From Fibrobacter sp. (lineage in GTDB: Bacteria; Fibrobacterota; Fibrobacteria; Fibrobacterales; Fibrobacteraceae), in NCBI GenBank assembly GCA_017550445.1, contig JAFZOV010000145.1, positions 5,983-69,982 of the forward strand: 64,000 nucleotides of DNA. Direction: 5' to 3'. The notes beneath the pieces were generated by a model. That model made no database searches and was not told where the DNA came from. It saw only the letters and a program-made list of their open reading frames with translations. A program made the position numbers and the translations under genes. Below are positions 59,637 to 64,000 of this stretch, piece by piece (the stretch's first letter is position 1; each line of letters starts with the position of its first letter).

Positions 59637-61058
59637 TTAAAACTTGCTGAAGAAATCCCAAGTGGTTTCAGGCACCCAGGACTTCTGCTGGCCCGGATCC
59701 TTGTGGTCCCAAATGTGGCCACCGGACTGCGTGCACCAGCGAACCGGGAAACGGTCTTCAACGGTCTTGTAGTCGTAGCACTTGTGAGCGGAATTGCGCG
59801 GAGCTTCTTCGGCCTGTTCGCTCTTCGCCTTGCCGCCTTCGGAGTTGAGCGTCAAGATGATATCGCGAGCGGAACGACCCATTTCAGGAGTGCAAAGGTT
59901 GTCATCGAGGCCGAGCACGCCCATCCAACCGACGCCCTTGTTCTGACGTTGCGGCAACCAAATATTGCGTTCGGCGGTTTCGTAAACAGCCACGGCGCGG
60001 AGCACGTCTTGGTGGTTCCAGGAAAGACCGTTACTGAACATGGAGCCGTAGCTAAAGCCCGTAGAGAACACGCGGCTAGAGTCAATGCAAAGGTTGCTCT
60101 GCAAATCAGCCAAAAGTTCATCAAAGAGCAGGTAGTCATCCTGACCCCACGGGGCCTGCTGTCCGTTACCTTCAGGAGCGACAAAGATGGCGGTCTTTTC
60201 GGTATCAAGCGGTTTTAAACCATAGTAGCCTTCTTGCTGCACGCCACCGGCCCAGCCGCCCATGCAGTGCATGCCGAATATGAGCTTGTACGGTTTGTTG
60301 TTGTCATAATTGTCAGGGATATCGATACGGATAGTGCGTGTACCTTTGCTCCACTTGAAATCGTAGCTGCCGGACTTGACGCGGTTCCAAGTCTTGCCGC
60401 AACCGCGAGTAGGCACAGGATCGTTCTTGAGGCCCCAACCGTAAGCATACTGCGGCTCGACCTTTGTCTTTTTCACCGTAAGTGCAACGTTCGTGTCAAG
60501 ATTGTTCAATATAACCGAAAGCGTATCAAAACCATCGGCAATCACCTTGAGGGTTTCGCTGGTTGTAAGCTTTGCAAGCGTTGCCTTTGAGCCGCTACCG
60601 TAAGAGGCTCCGTAATTGCCGTTCGAGGTAAAGCGGATACTGCGTTGTGCGCTGCCGATTTTCACATTCGCATAGTAAGATCCCTGAGCCTTGACGCAAG
60701 CCTGCAAGTCGAGACTTCCGGAACCATAAAGGGTTTCGCTCAACAAGCGATTACCCATCATGTCGAAGATTTTAACCTGTACAGGTTCGCTGGAACGCTG
60801 AGAAAATGAAAGTACACCGTTATTGACACTTATATAGCCCGGAAGTACGCGCCCCATCACGGACATTTCGTTTTGGTGAATTTCAAATTCACCCTTGGCA
60901 TCGGTCTTTGAGGAAAGTCCGTTTTGGACCAATAAAACAGATGCGCCACTGACAGCAGCACCCTGTTCATCATTTACCTTGCCCGTAAGCGTAAAGGCGT
61001 TCGCCGTCACCGCTAACGCGCAGACGAAAACGAGAGATTCCCAAGCACTCTTTTTCAT
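59637..61058 (-). CDS. Secreted CE1-like esterase with N-terminal regulatory-type and sorting-like domains
   Basis: Signal peptide (1-21), a carboxypeptidase-regulatory-like beta domain (22-72, FTLTGKVNDEQGAAVSGASV), then a segment (about 73-143, VKIFDMMGNRLLSETL and GSYYANVKIG) that resembles C-terminal secretion sorting domains, and an alpha/beta-hydrolase domain (about 230-473). The nucleophile is Ser336 in GFSYGS, the acid is probably in LGLDDNLC and the His in SGGHIWDHKDP; RTIRIDIPDNYD and FGMHCMGG fit feruloyl or acetyl-xylan esterases of CE1 (LpqC/PHB-depolymerase-like). TAGGAG precedes the ATG. It may remove side groups from xylan, in line with the GH30 gene. Confidence 0.85.
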   Translation of the reverse strand: MKKSAWESLVFVCALAVTANAFTLTGKVNDEQGAAVSGASVLLVQNGLSSKTDAKGEFEIHQNEMSVMGRVLPGYISVNNGVLSFSQRSSEPVQVKIFDMMGNRLLSETLYGSGSLDLQACVKAQGSYYANVKIGSAQRSIRFTSNGNYGASYGSGSKATLAKLTTSETLKVIADGFDTLSVILNNLDTNVALTVKKTKVEPQYAYGWGLKNDPVPTRGCGKTWNRVKSGSYDFKWSKGTRTIRIDIPDNYDNNKPYKLIFGMHCMGGWAGGVQQEGYYGLKPLDTEKTAIFVAPEGNGQQAPWGQDDYLLFDELLADLQSNLCIDSSRVFSTGFSYGSMFSNGLSWNHQDVLRAVAVYETAERNIWLPQRQNKGVGWMGVLGLDDNLCTPEMGRSARDIILTLNSEGGKAKSEQAEEAPRNSAHKCYDYKTVEDRFPVRWCTQSGGHIWDHKDPGQQKSWVPETTWDFFSKF

Positions 61059-61267
61059 AACTAGCTCCTATATTGTACATTGAAAATAAACTCAAAAAAA
61101 GTCAATGGCACATCAGGAAAAAGCATTACCTTGGACAATAAGTCCACAGCCTGTTTTTCAAATCTTTACAACCAGGCCGTTTTACAGCCTTTTTCCATAC
61201 ACTTTGATAGGGAAAGCGGCGAATTATACTATTTTATTACATAGGAAACATTTAGTTTGGAGAGAAT

Positions 61268-62200
61268 ATGAAAAAGATTTGGACACTCATTGCTAGCACC
61301 ATGTTGGTAGCATCGGCCGCATTCGCACAAGATGACTACGATTATGCAGATCAAGCCGACGAGCAGTATACCGAACAGGAACAAGCTGAAGTTCAAGCCG
61401 ACGAACAACAACAAGCGGAAGCCTCTTCTGAAGAAGACAATCAGGCAAGCGTTGCAGAAGAAGCCGCCCCCAGCAAACCGATTGCAACCCCGATTAACAA
61501 CCAGGCCAGTACTCAGGAACCTGTTCAAGAAAATGTCGAAAACAACGACGTACAGGAACCCGCGCCGCGTCAAACTAACCGTTTCGGCTTTGGTTTGAGG
61601 GTCGCATTTGACTACGGCAGAATGTTCGGTTTCAAAGACGACATGGACAACGACAGCGATATTAGCGGCAATCCGTCCGGTATTGGCTTCGAAGCAGGCC
61701 TTATGGTTCGCTTCCAGATGATTCCCAACCTCTTCTTCGCACCGGAAGTAAACGTCGCCTACATTAGCACAAACCACGAGTACATGAAAAGCGAACGCAA
61801 GTACAACAGCGTGGATCTGGAAATTCCCCTGCTGATGCGCGGAATTATAGCCGACAGGTTCTATATCACCGGTGGTCCCCAAGTCGTTTTTTCTATGAGC
61901 AGCAAAGCCGAAATCGAGCCTCTTAAAAACACCTCACTCAACATTACCGCAGAAAGCGAAGAAAAAATCGATCAGGCTTCTTTCGGTTTCGGCATTGCAG
62001 CCGGTGCAGGAATCAACATTGTCGAAGGACTCTTTATCGACCTGCGCTACTACATGGGTCTCACGGAACTCTATCCTGACGTCAAGAGCATGGAAGACTT
62101 CGAAGAAGGTGATGTTGCCGACGGTGACTTCTACATGATCAACATGTCTGGCGCCAGAATGATGAAATTCAAAGTCGGTATTAGCTACTGGTTCATGTAA
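61268..62200 (+). CDS. Outer-membrane beta-barrel protein with acidic Gln/Glu-rich N-terminus
   Basis: Signal peptide (1-20, ending AAFAQ), a disordered Asp/Glu/Gln/Ala-rich section (about 21-100) and a PorT/OmpA-like barrel (about 103-310; FGFGLRVAFDYGRMFG, IGFEAGLMVRFQMIPNLFFAPE, and a final strand KFKVGISYWFM ending in an aromatic residue). GGAGAG precedes the ATG. It overlaps nnrDE by one base (TAATG), a surprising coupling of an envelope protein with a metabolite-repair enzyme. Confidence 0.8.
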   Translation: MKKIWTLIASTMLVASAAFAQDDYDYADQADEQYTEQEQAEVQADEQQQAEASSEEDNQASVAEEAAPSKPIATPINNQASTQEPVQENVENNDVQEPAPRQTNRFGFGLRVAFDYGRMFGFKDDMDNDSDISGNPSGIGFEAGLMVRFQMIPNLFFAPEVNVAYISTNHEYMKSERKYNSVDLEIPLLMRGIIADRFYITGGPQVVFSMSSKAEIEPLKNTSLNITAESEEKIDQASFGFGIAAGAGINIVEGLFIDLRYYMGLTELYPDVKSMEDFEEGDVADGDFYMINMSGARMMKFKVGISYWFM

Positions 62201-63846
62201 TGAAAACTCTAACGAGTTTATCCTATAGGGAATGCCCGCCAATGGTCTCTGCAGAGGCCATGCGTTTTCTAGACAATGACACCAAGCGCAGTCGCGTTTC
62301 TAGCCCCTCATTCCAATATTTTGGCGAGCCCCAGTTCAACATAGACTCTGCAGACATTGCTCCTGTAGAGTTTACGACAGCCATTGACGCCGGTTACGCT
62401 TTAATGAACAAAGCTGGACAAGCCCTGTTCAAACGAGTCTGCGAAAGCCTCGGAGAAAACCGTAGCGACAAATCCGTTGCCATCTTTATTGGCGGAGGAA
62501 ACAACGGCGGAGACGGACTTGTTCTGGCTCGATTACTGATAGAAGCCGATATTCCCTGCACCGTTTACTCCCTTGCAAAAGCAGAAGCATTCAAGGATGA
62601 AGCTGCCAACGCCTACAAGGACTTTGCCGATAACGGCGGCCAGCTGATTGTGGTAAACGATTTACCCGAATGCGACCCGAAATTCGCGCTAGTGGTCGAC
62701 TGCATGCTCGGCAACGGAGCCTCGGGAGAACTCCGCCCCGCATTTGCAAGAGCAGTCATCGCAATCAACGACTGGGGCATTCCTATTCTTGCCGCCGACG
62801 CCCCCACGGGCTACGATTCTTCGGAGCACCGCTGTGGCGAAAATTGCATTCAGGCAAAAGAAACTGTCGTTTTCGGACTTCCGCGCCTCGATGCCTACAC
62901 TAACGAGGGTGCGCGGGTTTTCGGCAAAGTGACGGTAGAGCCCCTAGACTACCCCGACAACCTCATTGACAAAGTTTTATCGGGTGTTTTTCTCGCTACC
63001 GAGGACATGATTCCTTTGCTGCTCCCCAACCGCGACGAATACGGCGACAAACGCAGCCAAGGCACCGCCATGGTAATTGCCGGTTCAGGCAACATGACCG
63101 GGGCAGCCGCCCTCTGCACCAAAGCGGTATTAAGAAGCGGCGCAGGCCTGGTAACCACGGCCACCCCTAAGGCTTTACTCCCGGCATTGCAATCAAAACT
63201 TGACGAGCCCGTATTCTACGGTATCGGCGATTCCACCACCGATAAGCTTTCGATTATGCACTTGATGCAGTTGCAAGATATCGCAACCCACCAAAGCGCA
63301 ATCGCCATTGGCCCGGGACTTGGAACCGACACCGAAACACAGGACGCAATCCGCATGTTTTTGACGGGGCTTGCAAAGCCTGTCGTTGTGGACGCTGACG
63401 CCATCAACGCCTGCGGTTCCGCCTTCTTCTGCATGGAAGGCGGCCCAGTCAATGCCATCATCACGCCTCATAAGCGCGAATGGGAAAGAAACTTCGGACC
63501 GCTCCCTGCCAACGAGAATTTTTACCCTGAATACCTGAAGCAGTTTGCCTCGCAGTTCAAGATTACAATTGTCCTGAAGGGTTGCCCCACTTACGTGGCG
63601 ATTCCCGATGGTCGCGTGTACGTAGTTCCGGCCCACAATTCCGGTCTTGCCAAGGGCGGTGCAGGCGATGTGCTTACCGGCATCATCACCGCACTGCTAG
63701 CACAAGGCTTGCCCACCGCAGAAGCTGCCGTTCTCGGCGTGCTCTTGCACCAGAAAGCAGGCAGACTCACTCGCGAAAAAATGGGAGCATTTGGCATGCT
63801 CCCGACTGATGTCATTGAGATGTTGCCGCAGGCCTTCGGCCTCTAG
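62200..63846 (+). CDS. nnr: Bifunctional NAD(P)HX epimerase/dehydratase
   Basis: Repairs hydrated NADH and NADPH. The N-terminal YjeF_N epimerase domain (about 1-220) has GGGNNGGDGLVLARLL near residue 89 and VDCMLGNGASGE; the C-terminal ADP-dependent dehydratase domain (about 255-548) has GSGNMTGAAALCTKAVL, AIGPGLG, ITPHKREWER and GAGDVLTGIITALLAQG, with the catalytic Asp in the last. Length 548 is slightly above the usual 500. It starts within the stop codon of the barrel gene. Confidence 0.93.
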   Translation: MKTLTSLSYRECPPMVSAEAMRFLDNDTKRSRVSSPSFQYFGEPQFNIDSADIAPVEFTTAIDAGYALMNKAGQALFKRVCESLGENRSDKSVAIFIGGGNNGGDGLVLARLLIEADIPCTVYSLAKAEAFKDEAANAYKDFADNGGQLIVVNDLPECDPKFALVVDCMLGNGASGELRPAFARAVIAINDWGIPILAADAPTGYDSSEHRCGENCIQAKETVVFGLPRLDAYTNEGARVFGKVTVEPLDYPDNLIDKVLSGVFLATEDMIPLLLPNRDEYGDKRSQGTAMVIAGSGNMTGAAALCTKAVLRSGAGLVTTATPKALLPALQSKLDEPVFYGIGDSTTDKLSIMHLMQLQDIATHQSAIAIGPGLGTDTETQDAIRMFLTGLAKPVVVDADAINACGSAFFCMEGGPVNAIITPHKREWERNFGPLPANENFYPEYLKQFASQFKITIVLKGCPTYVAIPDGRVYVVPAHNSGLAKGGAGDVLTGIITALLAQGLPTAEAAVLGVLLHQKAGRLTREKMGAFGMLPTDVIEMLPQAFGL

Positions 63847-64000
63847 GCCATCTCGGAAACCAACTTATCTAGCGCGGTTTCAGATTCAGCGTTGAGCGTA
63901 GACTTCACCGTTACCACTGTTTCTGCGAGGGTTACGTTCTTGAGCAAGAGCGGAAGAGCGAAGAAAAGACAGAGGGAGATGTGGTCGTATTCTTCGCTGA
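63843..64000 (-). CDS. C-terminal end of an unknown protein (runs off the window)
   Basis: The frame is open from the window edge to a TAG at 63843-63845, overlapping the nnrDE stop region. The visible 51 residues read SEEYDHISLCLFFALPLLLK then NVTLAETVVTV and end ALDKLVSEMA; a hydrophobic stretch of about 15 residues is present. It converges with nnrDE. Too short to assign. Confidence 0.5.
   Translation of the reverse strand, partial: SEEYDHISLCLFFALPLLLKNVTLAETVVTVKSTLNAESETALDKLVSEMA

Overview
The window reads as chromosomal DNA of a Fibrobacter-type bacterium (phylum Fibrobacterota, FCB group). This is inferred from a lipoprotein with the Fibrobacter succinogenes major paralogous (FISUMP) domain, serine-rich linkers in surface proteins, FlgD-like C-terminal domains with basic tails, secreted plant-polysaccharide enzymes (GH30, CE1-like), a GH57 protein and many OmpA/PorT-like or TPR envelope proteins. 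No rRNA, CRISPR array, insertion sequence or prophage was seen.

Layout. 1-11.8 kb (minus strand): the division/cell wall (dcw) cluster, mraZ-rsmH-ftsL-ftsI-murE-murF-ftsW-murG-murC-ftsQ-ftsA, tightly overlapping, but without mraY and murD. 11.9-13.2 kb: a small accessory patch (RhuM-like gene and a broken or frameshifted ORF). 13.3-17.6 kb: GH57 protein, phosphoribosyltransferase, membrane protein, cysE. 17.6-21.5 kb: nth, a membrane protein, a secreted GH30 xylanase-like enzyme, an unknown. 21.6-27.8 kb (minus): a methyltransferase, glycosyltransferase, flippase-like protein, a UvrD helicase fused to a PlsC acyltransferase, and murI. 28.1-36.1 kb: a short sigma-70 factor behind a sigma-54-type promoter, then two giant surface proteins. 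36.2-40.6 kb: hemW, a tiny membrane protein plus adenylate cyclase, tRNA-Gly(GCC), infC-rpmI-rplT, tRNA-Gly(TCC). 40.6-49.2 kb: FISUMP lipoprotein, zeta-type toxin pair, RNA methyltransferase, MFS, diguanylate cyclase, Nudix, barrel protein, trmO, LamG-type lipoprotein. 49.2-64 kb: prfA-prmC, rlpA, TPR proteins, a second short sigma factor, DUF971-mrp-ABC, a CE1-like esterase, an outer-membrane protein with nnrDE, and the end of an unknown gene.

Three genome-wide habits stand out. (1) Arrays of 7-bp repeats occur in at least three sequence families; four intergenic arrays sit flush against stop codons, and two arrays lie in frame inside genes (Nudix, ABC). A different 37-bp dispersed repeat lies in frame inside the helicase. 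(2) At least seven genes have a TAnnTTTG-like box ending only 4-6 bases before the ATG, which predicts leaderless mRNAs with a Bacteroidota-like promoter. (3) Gene overlaps of 1-8 bases are common, so operons are tightly coupled.

The most unusual loci are the helicase-acyltransferase fusion whose 2B region is replaced by repeat-derived sequence, the sigma-54-type promoter with four GACAA boxes phased at 20-21 bp ahead of a sigma-70 gene, and a structured 126-bp insert splitting a partial copy of the tRNA-Gly 3' end.
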